NCBI GenBank assembly: GCA_963731745.1
Contig: CAVSWT010000010.1
Coordinates: 501,147-565,146, forward strand
From: CAVSWT01 sp963731745
GTDB lineage: Bacteria; Bacteroidota; Ignavibacteria; Ignavibacteriales; Ignavibacteriaceae
Reading direction: 5' to 3'
DNA: 64,000 nucleotides
Below the pieces are notes generated by a model. The model was not told the origin of the DNA, made no database searches, and worked only from the letters and a program-made list of their open reading frames with translations. Below, piece after piece: positions 55,905 through 64,000 of this stretch (position 1 is its first letter; each line of letters begins with the position of its first letter). The position numbers and the translations under genes were made by a program.

Positions 55905-58900
55905 ATGCAATATTTAAAATTAAAATTATTAATTAATTTTATTTTCATTCTGTCGCTTGTTGCTCCAAATTTGTACGCGCAGGAGGATTATCTTTATGAA
56001 AACATTTCTGTAGCGGATGGTTTATCCAGCTCAAGATTTAATGTATTTCATAATATATGTCAGGATAGATTTGGATTTTTGTGGTTCGGTACAACTGATG
56101 GTTTAAATCGGTACGACGGATATGAATTTAAAGTTTATAAAAACATGCCCGGTGATTCCACAAGCTTACCTTCAAGCAACATCCAAAATATTAATGAAGA
56201 TGGAGACGGCAATCTTTGGATAGGTACTCCCGGTTACATGAGTATTTTCAATCGCAATTCTGAAACGTTTACAAACTTTCCTATCAGTCAGGGCAGCACA
56301 CCTTTACAGCAAAATATAGAAATCTTTAATTCTTTAGCGGACTCGAAAAATAATTTTTGGATTTCTACACGAGGAAAAAGTATTCAGAAATGGAATAAAA
56401 ACAAACAGCAATGGGAGCTTATTCCATTTATTACTACAATTCAAGGAGTAGATTCTCTTGTAACCAGTGAAACAAACACTGCTATTGCCATTTCCGAATT
56501 AAGAAATGGAAATATACTTGCCTCCGAATTTTCACTTGGAATTTTTTACTATAATGAAAGCAGCAATTCTTTTGAACAGTTTAAATTTGCAGGGAATAAA
56601 CAACCTCAGGCTATTGCTTATATTTTTGAGGATAAGGGAGGAAAAATATGGTTTACCGGGCGGGATGCGTTTATAGAATATAATCCTATCTCATTTAGTT
56701 TTGAATATAAAAATGATTGGGAAAAGTTTTCTCACGGAGGTAATACTTTTTTATTTAACATTAATGAAAGAGAAGACGGCACCTTCCTACTTTGTTCATT
56801 TCCTTTAGGCCTGCTGAAATTTGATCCGAGAACTGAAAAATTTGATTTGCTAAAACTTGATAAAGAATTGGAAGAAAGAGGAATTGGAAAATTCTCTGTT
56901 TCTAAAATTATTGATAAATTCGGTGTTTACTGGATTGGGTTAGGCGATAACGGCATTCTTAAATTTGATCCTAACAGACGGCCATTTAAATATTTTTCCT
57001 TTGATGATAAAAATTTAAATCAAAATAACCGGGCAATTACAACAGATGTAAAAGTAAATAATTCTGATCCAAACGAATTAATAGTTTCAACTGATCAAAG
57101 AGGATTATTTAAATTAAATCTTAATGATAAAACTTTTACACATCTCAATGTTAACATTCCTTCTATATACAGCGATACTTCCAATCTAAGATGTTTTGTA
57201 ATAGATGAAAACCAAAAACTCTGGATGCCTTCTAACAATCATGATATATCAAGCTATAATTTGAAAAATGGTTCGGTGGAAACATTTAATATAGTTAAAA
57301 GAAACATGCAGACTGGCACAGGAGAACAAATCAATAATATCGAATATTTTCCAAAGAATAAATTAGTGATAAGCTCAACATTAGGAATATACATTTTTAA
57401 TACTGAATCTAAAACTGTTGAAATGCTCAAATCAAAAATGAATCGTAAATATGATGAAAAATTATTAACTGAATTAAAAAATATTTTAATAAACAAGAAA
57501 CAGATTGCTTCCTTCGTTAAAGTAGGAGAAGCCGCAAATCTTGAAAAGAAATTCACTCTAAAGGAGAAAACAGACGCCCTAGTAATTTGCTTAGGTGAAG
57601 GCCAGTCCCCAGATGGCATGTTTGATTTTGGCGGAATTAGAAATTCCAAAAATGAAGATATTTGGGTAATGAATGATATTAATAAAACATTCAATGACGG
57701 CGGCGGATTTAAAAATCGATTGCAGGTAAATGTAATTACTTTAGAGCCAGGCAGTTACTCACTTCACTATTCTTCTGATATAGGACATTCATATAATAAT
57801 TTTAATGTTGTTCCTCCGGATGATTCGACCTGGTATGGTATTCAAGTAATAAAGTTAGATAAAACTTCAGCAGAAAAATTAAAGAATGAAATAGCTGATG
57901 AAAATAGAAAAAAAGATTATCCGATTATGTTCGGTGCCGGTTATGTTCTTAACAGCAGAAAGTATCCCAGTGATTTGTGGATAGGAGCTAATGAAAACGG
58001 TATCATAAGATACAATATGACAAATAATAACTTTGAACAATATCCTCTCAAAGAAAATAAAGCTGCCGTCTTTAATACGGGACAAATGTTTGAAGACAGT
58101 AAAGGAAGATTATGGTTTACTATTAATCCAACAGGATTTTATCGCTTTGATCCACAAACTAAAAAGTTTATATCTAACGCAGAAATTCATGATTTACCAA
58201 TTACAGGAATCAATGGAATAATTGAAGATTTTAATAGAAGTATTTGGGTTAACAGCAGCGGCGGTATTACAAAACTGACAGAAAATAAAGATGGGAGCTG
58301 GGCTACTTCAAATTATGATAGTAAAGATGGCGTAACCGGAGGCTTTGGTCATGGAGCATTAGTTACTCGAGATGGTGAAATATATTTCGGTGCTTTTAAT
58401 GGCTTAACCGGATTCTATCCAAGCAATGAAAATACAAGTCCGCCGATTCCAATCATTTCAAATATTAATATATCGGATGTTTCAATTGTTAATAAACAAA
58501 GCGGTGTAAAATTAGAAAAATCCATATTCGAAACAGACCATCTGGATCTTTCTTACGCACAGAATGATCTCTCATTTGATTTTGCAGCACTGCATTTTTC
58601 ACGTCCATCAAAAAACAGAGTAAGTTATAAGCTTGAAGGATTCAACGATCACTGGATATTTACAGATAAAAACTTTGCTTCTTTTACTAATCTTGAACCA
58701 GGCGATTATGTACTTCATGTAAAAGCTTATAGCGGTTTTGGAATTCCAAGTACAGGAGAAAGAACTTTAGCTTTTACAATTGCCCCGCCCTGGTATAGAA
58801 CCACTATCGCTTATTTCTCCTACGGGTTAATTTTTTTGGGATTGATTTTTGGCATTGATAGATTTCAGAGAAGAAGACTGCTCACTAAAGAGAGAGAAAA

Positions 58901-59696
58901 ACAAAAAATTAAAGAAGTTGAATTGAGGGCGATTGCGGCTGAGGCTCAAGCCAAAGCTGTGGAAGCTGAGAACGAGAGAAAAACTAAAGAACTTGAAGAA
59001 GCACGGCAGCTGCAGCTTTCCATGCTGCCTAAAAAATTACCTGATTTACCTCATTTAGATATTGCCGTATTTATGCAGACTGCAACTGAAGTCGGTGGAG
59101 ATTACTATGATTTCCATGTTTCACTGGATGGAACACTTACAATAGTTATTGGTGACGCAACCGGGCATGGAATGCGGGCAGGAACAATGGTAACTGCAGC
59201 AAAAAGTTTGTTTAGTACTCATGCTGCAAATCCTGATATATTATTTACCTTCAGTGAAATTTCCAGATGCTTAAAATATATGGATATGCATTTATTAACT
59301 ATGTGTATGTCTATCGTAAAAATAAAAGATAATAAGATGATTATGTCAGCAGCCGGAATGCCTCCAACATTATTGTTCAGAGGGAACACAAAACAATTGG
59401 ATGAAATCACTTTAAAAGGTATGCCTTTAGGCGCTGTTAACTACTATCCTTATGTATTAAAAGAAACAGAACTAAATGCAGGAGATACAATATTGTTAAT
59501 GAGTGATGGTCTGCCCGAGTTATTTGACAGCAATAAAGAAATGTATGGTTATGATAGAGTACAAACTGAATTTCATAAATATGCTGAAAAAACGCCTGAA
59601 AAAATTATTGAAAGATTAAAAACTAGTGCTTCTGAATGGACTGGCAATTCAGAACCGGATGATGATATTACTTTTGTTGTAATTAAAATTAAATAA
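55905..59696 (+). CDS. propeller receptor with SpoIIE-type PP2C phosphatase (phosphatase 8)
   Basis: A 1263-residue membrane receptor phosphatase. Signal peptide (MQYLKLKLLINFIFILSLVAPNLYAQ), propeller repeats (about 30-500), inserted non-propeller domain (about 515-650), further repeats, Y_Y_Y domain (about 880-958), transmembrane helix (about 965-985), long charged coiled coil and PP2C domain (about 1049-1263) with VGGDYYDF, GDATGHGMRAG, LMSDGLPEL, DDDITFVV. The frame is open to an ATG at 55863; 55905 is chosen because the signal peptide starts there, though no strong ribosome binding site marks either. Last of the phosphatase genes; the DUF6090 genes start 10 bases later. Confidence 0.92.
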   Translation: MQYLKLKLLINFIFILSLVAPNLYAQEDYLYENISVADGLSSSRFNVFHNICQDRFGFLWFGTTDGLNRYDGYEFKVYKNMPGDSTSLPSSNIQNINEDGDGNLWIGTPGYMSIFNRNSETFTNFPISQGSTPLQQNIEIFNSLADSKNNFWISTRGKSIQKWNKNKQQWELIPFITTIQGVDSLVTSETNTAIAISELRNGNILASEFSLGIFYYNESSNSFEQFKFAGNKQPQAIAYIFEDKGGKIWFTGRDAFIEYNPISFSFEYKNDWEKFSHGGNTFLFNINEREDGTFLLCSFPLGLLKFDPRTEKFDLLKLDKELEERGIGKFSVSKIIDKFGVYWIGLGDNGILKFDPNRRPFKYFSFDDKNLNQNNRAITTDVKVNNSDPNELIVSTDQRGLFKLNLNDKTFTHLNVNIPSIYSDTSNLRCFVIDENQKLWMPSNNHDISSYNLKNGSVETFNIVKRNMQTGTGEQINNIEYFPKNKLVISSTLGIYIFNTESKTVEMLKSKMNRKYDEKLLTELKNILINKKQIASFVKVGEAANLEKKFTLKEKTDALVICLGEGQSPDGMFDFGGIRNSKNEDIWVMNDINKTFNDGGGFKNRLQVNVITLEPGSYSLHYSSDIGHSYNNFNVVPPDDSTWYGIQVIKLDKTSAEKLKNEIADENRKKDYPIMFGAGYVLNSRKYPSDLWIGANENGIIRYNMTNNNFEQYPLKENKAAVFNTGQMFEDSKGRLWFTINPTGFYRFDPQTKKFISNAEIHDLPITGINGIIEDFNRSIWVNSSGGITKLTENKDGSWATSNYDSKDGVTGGFGHGALVTRDGEIYFGAFNGLTGFYPSNENTSPPIPIISNINISDVSIVNKQSGVKLEKSIFETDHLDLSYAQNDLSFDFAALHFSRPSKNRVSYKLEGFNDHWIFTDKNFASFTNLEPGDYVLHVKAYSGFGIPSTGERTLAFTIAPPWYRTTIAYFSYGLIFLGLIFGIDRFQRRRLLTKEREKQKIKEVELRAIAAEAQAKAVEAENERKTKELEEARQLQLSMLPKKLPDLPHLDIAVFMQTATEVGGDYYDFHVSLDGTLTIVIGDATGHGMRAGTMVTAAKSLFSTHAANPDILFTFSEISRCLKYMDMHLLTMCMSIVKIKDNKMIMSAAGMPPTLLFRGNTKQLDEITLKGMPLGAVNYYPYVLKETELNAGDTILLMSDGLPELFDSNKEMYGYDRVQTEFHKYAEKTPEKIIERLKTSASEWTGNSEPDDDITFVVIKIK

Positions 59697-59706
59697 GGTT
59701 TCTATA

Positions 59707-60510
59707 ATGAGAATTTTCAGAAACATGCGCCAAAAACTCGCAGCTGACAATAATGTTGCAAAATATTTGCGTTATGCCGTTGGTGAAATTGTACTCGTTG
59801 TTATAGGAATTCTTATTGCACTACAGGTAAACAATTGGAATGAACACAAGAAACAAAAAAGACAGGAGACCATCTATCTTCAGAATTTAAATATTGATCT
59901 GAAAAAACAAATACAGCTGCAGGACATCTATATCGATTTTGAAGATATCTTCATTCAGGATTGCAAGGATATAGTTGCACATTATGAGCAAAATAATGGG
60001 TTCAAAAACATGGACTCCATTTTTCCAAAAATAAATGACCTGAGTGCAAGAATATCATTCACCAATGCCAATACAACTCTTTTAGAAATGATAAATTCCG
60101 GAGACATCAATATTATTGATAATGAATCACTGAAAAAGGAACTTATGGAATTTAACCAGTTTATAGAAGGGTTTGCAAGGAATACAGTTAATAATAACAC
60201 TAACTTGGTAGATCAGATGATTGTAAGAAACGTGATCAAGAACAGCAGCTTTGCATTTTACTCTTATTCCCAAAAATTGAGAAACTTAATTCAAGAAAAG
60301 TCTCAAATGAGCTTTATAAATGTTAAAGACGAAACCCTAAAAAAGATTGCAATTCAAAATCTCAATGAACCCAGATTGAGACTTGAGTTAATCAATGATG
60401 TTGTTTTTAGAAATGGTTTGTCCGAATTACAAAAAGCAGGTGATGAAAATTTAAAAGCGAAAGCAACACAATTGTTAAAACATATTGAAATGGAACTAAA
60501 TCAAAGATGA
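59707..60510 (+). CDS. DUF6090-family membrane-anchored protein (copy 1)
   Basis: A 267-residue protein. A basic N-terminus (MRIFRNMRQKLAADNN) leads to one transmembrane helix (about 27-46, GEIVLVVIGILIALQVNNW), then a long helical, probably periplasmic domain with no known enzyme motif. The family is frequent in Bacteroidota and its function is unknown. The gene starts 10 bases after the last phosphatase and overlaps copy 2 by 4 bases (ATGA). It is therefore likely part of the same transcript as the phosphatase array. Confidence 0.85.
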   Translation: MRIFRNMRQKLAADNNVAKYLRYAVGEIVLVVIGILIALQVNNWNEHKKQKRQETIYLQNLNIDLKKQIQLQDIYIDFEDIFIQDCKDIVAHYEQNNGFKNMDSIFPKINDLSARISFTNANTTLLEMINSGDINIIDNESLKKELMEFNQFIEGFARNTVNNNTNLVDQMIVRNVIKNSSFAFYSYSQKLRNLIQEKSQMSFINVKDETLKKIAIQNLNEPRLRLELINDVVFRNGLSELQKAGDENLKAKATQLLKHIEMELNQR

Positions 60511-61319
60511 AAATATTTAGAAATGTCAGACAAAAACTTGCAGCCGAGAATAAAGTAATGGCTTATTTACGTTATGCAATCGGTGAAATCTTCCTGGTAG
60601 TAATAGGCATTCTCATTGCCTTGCAGGTTAATAATTGGAATTCAGTAAGGATAGAAAAAAATAAGGAATCTGTTTATCTCAAAAATATTAAACGCGACCT
60701 AATAGAACAGAGTAGGTCAATTGATGATCAACTGAATACTGAATTAGATTTTTCAAAAATGGCAAAATCAATTTTAAAGTATTATAAAGAGCATCATAAA
60801 TTCAAGGTTGATAGTTCTTTTACATCTGCAATTGGAGGCTTATGCGATCGAAGAACTTTTGTAAAAATCAATCCTACTTACACCGAACTGCTCTCGTCAG
60901 GAAATGTTGACATTATCAGCGATAATAAATTTAAAGGTGAACTTATAAACTACTACCAGGAATTAGAACGTTTAGAACTGATAATTAATAAAAATAATAA
61001 TTTATTTACTGATGCAGTTTTTGTACCCGGTGTGATGAGATTGAGCGAACTCCAAACCGCCTCTGCATATGATGATCTGTTGGATAAACTAACTCAAAAT
61101 GAACCGGACAGTATAGCTAATTATATACATTTGAACGAAGATAATTTAAAAGTTATCACAGCTTCCCAACTAAAATATCCGGAAAATGAGCTAATAATGA
61201 TTAACTTATTAAATACCAGGTACCTTACAGCAAATATTCATTACGCTTTTCTATTAAACCAAAAAGAAAAAACACAAACCCTAATAGATGAACTAAATAC
61301 GAATTATGAAAATTTTTAG
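60507..61319 (+). CDS. DUF6090-family membrane-anchored protein (copy 2)
   Basis: A 270-residue tandem paralogue. N-terminus MKIFRNVRQKLAAENKVMAY and membrane helix GEIFLVVIGILIALQVNNW are nearly the same as in the neighbouring copies. The periplasmic part (about 50-270) is diverged but still has a short conserved block, TYTELLSSGNVDIISDNKFKG, seen in copy 1 as TLLEMINSGDINIIDNESLK. Start and stop overlap the flanking copies by 4 and 14 bases. Confidence 0.85.
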   Translation: MKIFRNVRQKLAAENKVMAYLRYAIGEIFLVVIGILIALQVNNWNSVRIEKNKESVYLKNIKRDLIEQSRSIDDQLNTELDFSKMAKSILKYYKEHHKFKVDSSFTSAIGGLCDRRTFVKINPTYTELLSSGNVDIISDNKFKGELINYYQELERLELIINKNNNLFTDAVFVPGVMRLSELQTASAYDDLLDKLTQNEPDSIANYIHLNEDNLKVITASQLKYPENELIMINLLNTRYLTANIHYAFLLNQKEKTQTLIDELNTNYENF

Positions 61320-62079
61320 AAATGTAAGACAAAAACTTGCAGCTGAAAATAAAGCAATGGCTTATTTACGATATGCCATTGGTGAAATTGTGCTGGTAGT
61401 AATTGGTATTTTGATAGCTCTGCAGGTGAATAACTGGAATGAACAAAGAAAACATAAAAATGAAGAAATACAGTTCCTAAAAGGTTTTAAGAGAACATTA
61501 AATGAAGATTTAGAGAACGAAAAGAGGATGCAGAAGCGGTATGAATTAACCAGGCAATCAATTAATATTCTTCTATCAAGCCTTGAAAAAGACTTACCTT
61601 ACAATGACTCTCTTTCCTACCATTTTGGTCGGATAACTCAAACCTGGAGACTCGCAACAAACAATGAAGTATTTGAAACTTTAAAGTCTTATAATTTAAA
61701 TCTTATTTCAAATGAGAAATTACGATATGAAATTGTGGGGTATTATTCTTACTCGGACAATTATCTTAAATCTGATGTAAACAGATATTTTTCAATTATT
61801 GAAGATGCAAGTAAAAATATTTTCAATACAAGATTTAATGCTTTATGGAATGGAAACTACACAGGTAGATTTGAAAAGAGTAGAAAAATTACAGATTTAA
61901 ATCCACGTATGATTCCTGATGATTATGCTAGATTGAAACATGACAAGGAGTTTCTCTATTTCTTAAGAAGTTTAAAAAATCAATATTATTGGATGATTGA
62001 ACTGAATCTGAAAAGGATAGACGAGAATGCAAATGCTTTAATTAAAAATATAGATAAAGAATTAAATAAAATAGATTAA
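61306..62079 (+). CDS. DUF6090-family membrane-anchored protein (copy 3)
   Basis: A 257-residue tandem paralogue. N-terminus MKIFRNVRQKLAAENKAMAY and membrane helix GEIVLVVIGILIALQVNNW, then a helical domain with VFETLKSYNLNLISNEKLR, the equivalent of the SGxxxII block in copies 1 and 2. It overlaps copy 2 by 14 bases and ends 53 bases before copy 4. Confidence 0.85.
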   Translation: MKIFRNVRQKLAAENKAMAYLRYAIGEIVLVVIGILIALQVNNWNEQRKHKNEEIQFLKGFKRTLNEDLENEKRMQKRYELTRQSINILLSSLEKDLPYNDSLSYHFGRITQTWRLATNNEVFETLKSYNLNLISNEKLRYEIVGYYSYSDNYLKSDVNRYFSIIEDASKNIFNTRFNALWNGNYTGRFEKSRKITDLNPRMIPDDYARLKHDKEFLYFLRSLKNQYYWMIELNLKRIDENANALIKNIDKELNKID

Positions 62080-62132
62080 CGAGAGCGCATAGGATTAATT
62101 AAAAATATTTTAGAAGAGACTAAATACAAATA

Positions 62133-62837
62133 ATGCAAATATTTAGAAACATTCGTCAAAAACTCGCAGCAGAAAACAAGGTAATGGCTTACTTACGTTA
62201 TGCAATTGGAGAAATATTGCTTGTGGTAATTGGTATTTTGATTGCACTGCAAGTAAACAACTGGAATGAATTAAGAAAGCAAAATATAGCTGAAATAGAA
62301 TTTATTGAAGGTGTGAAAAAAGATCTTACACAAGATAAAGAGTACATCGAATTAGTATTAAAACAAATGAATCCAAGAATAGATGCTTTTACCGTGTTAA
62401 ATAATGATGAGCTTTCAAAAACTCATAATAAAAATATCAATGCCGTTGATTCTTTATTGCGAATTTATTTTTCGCCGGGGGAACGTACATTTTATCCTGT
62501 ATCGGGCTCTTTTCAATCGGCTGTATCCGGTAATGAGATCAATAACTATAAAAATAAAGATATCATTGGTTCAATTGTAAAACTATATAATTCAACTTAC
62601 TCAAGATTAATTGATAACGGGAAAAGGCTGGACGACAGATTGGATTATTTAAGAAGAAAATATATTCATGAAGCCCGAACAGGAAACTTTCAAATAATGG
62701 ATAATGCAAAGTTTTCAGAAATTCTGGATGATATGTACTATCACTATTTAATGCTGCAATGGTATCAAGGAATGTTAAAAGATACGGTTATTGAAATAAA
62801 TGGATTAATAAAAAAAATAAATCATAAACTACACTAA
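62133..62837 (+). CDS. DUF6090-family membrane-anchored protein (copy 4)
   Basis: A 234-residue tandem paralogue, the shortest of the four. N-terminus MQIFRNIRQKLAAENKVMAY and membrane helix GEILLVVIGILIALQVNNW. The conserved block reads FQSAVSGNEINNYKNKDII, and the C-terminal helical region is shorter than in the other copies. AGAAGAGAC lies upstream of the ATG. It ends 30 bases before the FIST gene. Confidence 0.85.
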   Translation: MQIFRNIRQKLAAENKVMAYLRYAIGEILLVVIGILIALQVNNWNELRKQNIAEIEFIEGVKKDLTQDKEYIELVLKQMNPRIDAFTVLNNDELSKTHNKNINAVDSLLRIYFSPGERTFYPVSGSFQSAVSGNEINNYKNKDIIGSIVKLYNSTYSRLIDNGKRLDDRLDYLRRKYIHEARTGNFQIMDNAKFSEILDDMYYHYLMLQWYQGMLKDTVIEINGLIKKINHKLH

Positions 62838-62867
62838 TTATTTCCGTAAGAAAAAAGGTTTTTAAAG

Positions 62868-64000
62868 ATGAAAGCAAAATCAATTAAAGGAAAAACATCG
62901 GAAGAAATTACAACTGCTTTACAGGAAAGCATGGCAGATGGATTTAAGCCAACTCTTGCAATTGTGTTTTTATCTATCAGTCAGGATCGCGAGGGAGTTT
63001 GCAAGCTGCTTGATAGTCGTGGACTTGCAATATTTGGGGCAACATCAAACGGTGAGTTTATCAATGATGAGATGGACAAAAATTCCACCGCAATTATTTT
63101 GTTGGATATCAAGCCTGAATATTTCACAATATTATTTGAAGAATTTCAAAATAGAAATTTTAGTTTAGCAGCTGAATCAATAGCAAAAAAATCAATAGAA
63201 AAGTTTGCAAAACCGGCATTTTTAATAGCAAGCAGTGATCATAAAACTGATGCTGAAGAGATGATTACGGGATTTGAAAATGTTCTTGGTAAAGAAGTAA
63301 ACATATTTGGCGGATTGGCAGGCGACGATTACATTTTTACAGAACAGTTTGTATTTACAAACAGCAATTCCAGCAGTCACGGAGTTGTTGCATTAGTTTT
63401 AGATGAAGACAAAATCATTATTAAGGGAAAAGCCACCCATGGTTGGAAAGCTGCGGGGACACCTAAAACGGTTACAAAAAGTGAAGGCAACCATGTTTTT
63501 ACAGTTGACAATTTGCCTGTTCTTCAATTAACTAAAAAATACGGCGGATTAAGTGAACTGACTGAAGAAAATAATGAAGAACAACTTCAGTTGATTGCCA
63601 CAAATTTTCCACTTCAATTGCAGCGTGAAAAAGGCGCTCCTGTAATGCGCCCTGGATTAATGATAGATTGGGAAGATGGATCATTCTATTGCGGTGGTAA
63701 AGTTCCGCAAGATTCAAAAGTAAGGTTTTCATTGCCTCCGGATTTCGATGTAATTGAGAAAGTTGTTGACGGGCTTAAGGAATTGAAAGAAACCGAGATG
63801 CCGGATGCTGACGCTGTGATATTATTTAGCTGTGCAGGAAGAATACTTTCATTAGGCCCCTTAATGAATAAAGAGATCGAAGGGATATACAATGTCTGGA
63901 ATGCTCCGATGGCTGGATTTTTTAGTTATGGTGAAATAGCCAGGGCGACTGACGGCAATAATGATTTACACAATTTAACTGCATGCTGTGTTGTATTAAA
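62868..64000 (+). CDS. FIST-domain signalling protein (3' end outside window)
   Basis: The frame is open from ATG at 62868 to the window edge (377 codons). The protein has a FIST N domain (about 20-220; FGATSNGEFINDEM, INIFGGLAGDDYIF-like NIFGGLAGDDYIFTEQ, THGWKAAGTPKTVTKSEGNHV) and a FIST C domain (from about 225; FSCAGRILSLGPLMNKEIEGI, PMAGFFSYGEIARA). FIST domains are proposed ligand-binding sensors joined to kinases, chemoreceptors or phosphatases, or stand alone as here so far. Any output domain would lie beyond base 64000. It follows the DUF6090 array by 30 bases on the same strand, so it may belong to the same signalling island. Confidence 0.9.
   Translation, partial: MKAKSIKGKTSEEITTALQESMADGFKPTLAIVFLSISQDREGVCKLLDSRGLAIFGATSNGEFINDEMDKNSTAIILLDIKPEYFTILFEEFQNRNFSLAAESIAKKSIEKFAKPAFLIASSDHKTDAEEMITGFENVLGKEVNIFGGLAGDDYIFTEQFVFTNSNSSSHGVVALVLDEDKIIIKGKATHGWKAAGTPKTVTKSEGNHVFTVDNLPVLQLTKKYGGLSELTEENNEEQLQLIATNFPLQLQREKGAPVMRPGLMIDWEDGSFYCGGKVPQDSKVRFSLPPDFDVIEKVVDGLKELKETEMPDADAVILFSCAGRILSLGPLMNKEIEGIYNVWNAPMAGFFSYGEIARATDGNNDLHNLTACCVVL

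Overview
The window is low-GC DNA from a Bacteroidota/Chlorobi-group bacterium. The best guess is an Ignavibacteria-type organism (Melioribacter/Ignavibacterium relatives). The reasons are a type IX secretion C-terminal sorting domain with the 'QNFPNPFNP' signature, several large two-component-regulator-propeller signalling proteins, DUF6090 proteins, and a succinate-to-propionate operon with a sodium-pumping decarboxylase. No rRNA, CRISPR array, transposase or integrase was seen.

Layout. (1) 1-1395, minus strand: 5' part of thrS, then tRNA-Val(GAC) and tRNA-Leu(UAA). (2) 1736-10773, plus strand: a tight operon of GTP-PEPCK, acyl-CoA:carboxylate CoA-transferase (frameshifted), methylmalonyl-CoA mutase large chain, methylmalonyl-CoA epimerase, and the alpha, gamma, biotin and beta subunits of a Na+-translocating methylmalonyl-CoA decarboxylase. 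Together they convert succinate to propionate and store the decarboxylation energy as a sodium gradient. (3) 10811-18968, minus strand: a coiled-coil lipoprotein, a frameshifted membrane metallophosphoesterase, and a tight group of NAD synthase-like protein, AMP-forming ligase, glutamine-dependent asparagine synthase and acyl carrier protein, with a hexapeptide-repeat acyltransferase upstream. (4) 19217-28543, mostly minus strand: a small hypothetical gene, a NarL-type response regulator with its propeller histidine kinase, a PLP desulfhydrase/ACC-deaminase homologue on the plus strand, and two DUF3857/transglutaminase proteins, one of which has lost its catalytic residues.

(5) 28878-59696, plus strand: the most striking part, a roughly 31-kb partner-switching signalling island. 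It holds one RsbW-like anti-sigma kinase, two STAS antagonists (RsbV-like), and eight SpoIIE/RsbU-type PP2C phosphatase genes. The same C-terminal phosphatase cassette is joined to different sensors: five beta-propeller + Y_Y_Y + transmembrane receptors, one receiver domain, one TPR receptor and one 7TM receptor. A propeller-GAF histidine kinase and a stand-alone receiver lie beside the receiver-phosphatase, which links two-component signalling to the partner switch. Two phosphatase genes (TPR and 7TM) are broken by clusters of single-base indels confined to the repeated phosphatase cassette, and stretches of the cassettes are nearly identical between genes. Three propeller receptors share an inserted ~130-residue beta-rich domain that is not a propeller blade. 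In the middle sit an S74 endosialidase-chaperone surface protein and a T9SS-sorted protein.

(6) 59707-64000, plus strand: four tandem DUF6090 membrane-anchored paralogues, then a FIST-domain sensor protein that runs off the window.

All functions are inferred from reading the protein sequences. No database search was possible.
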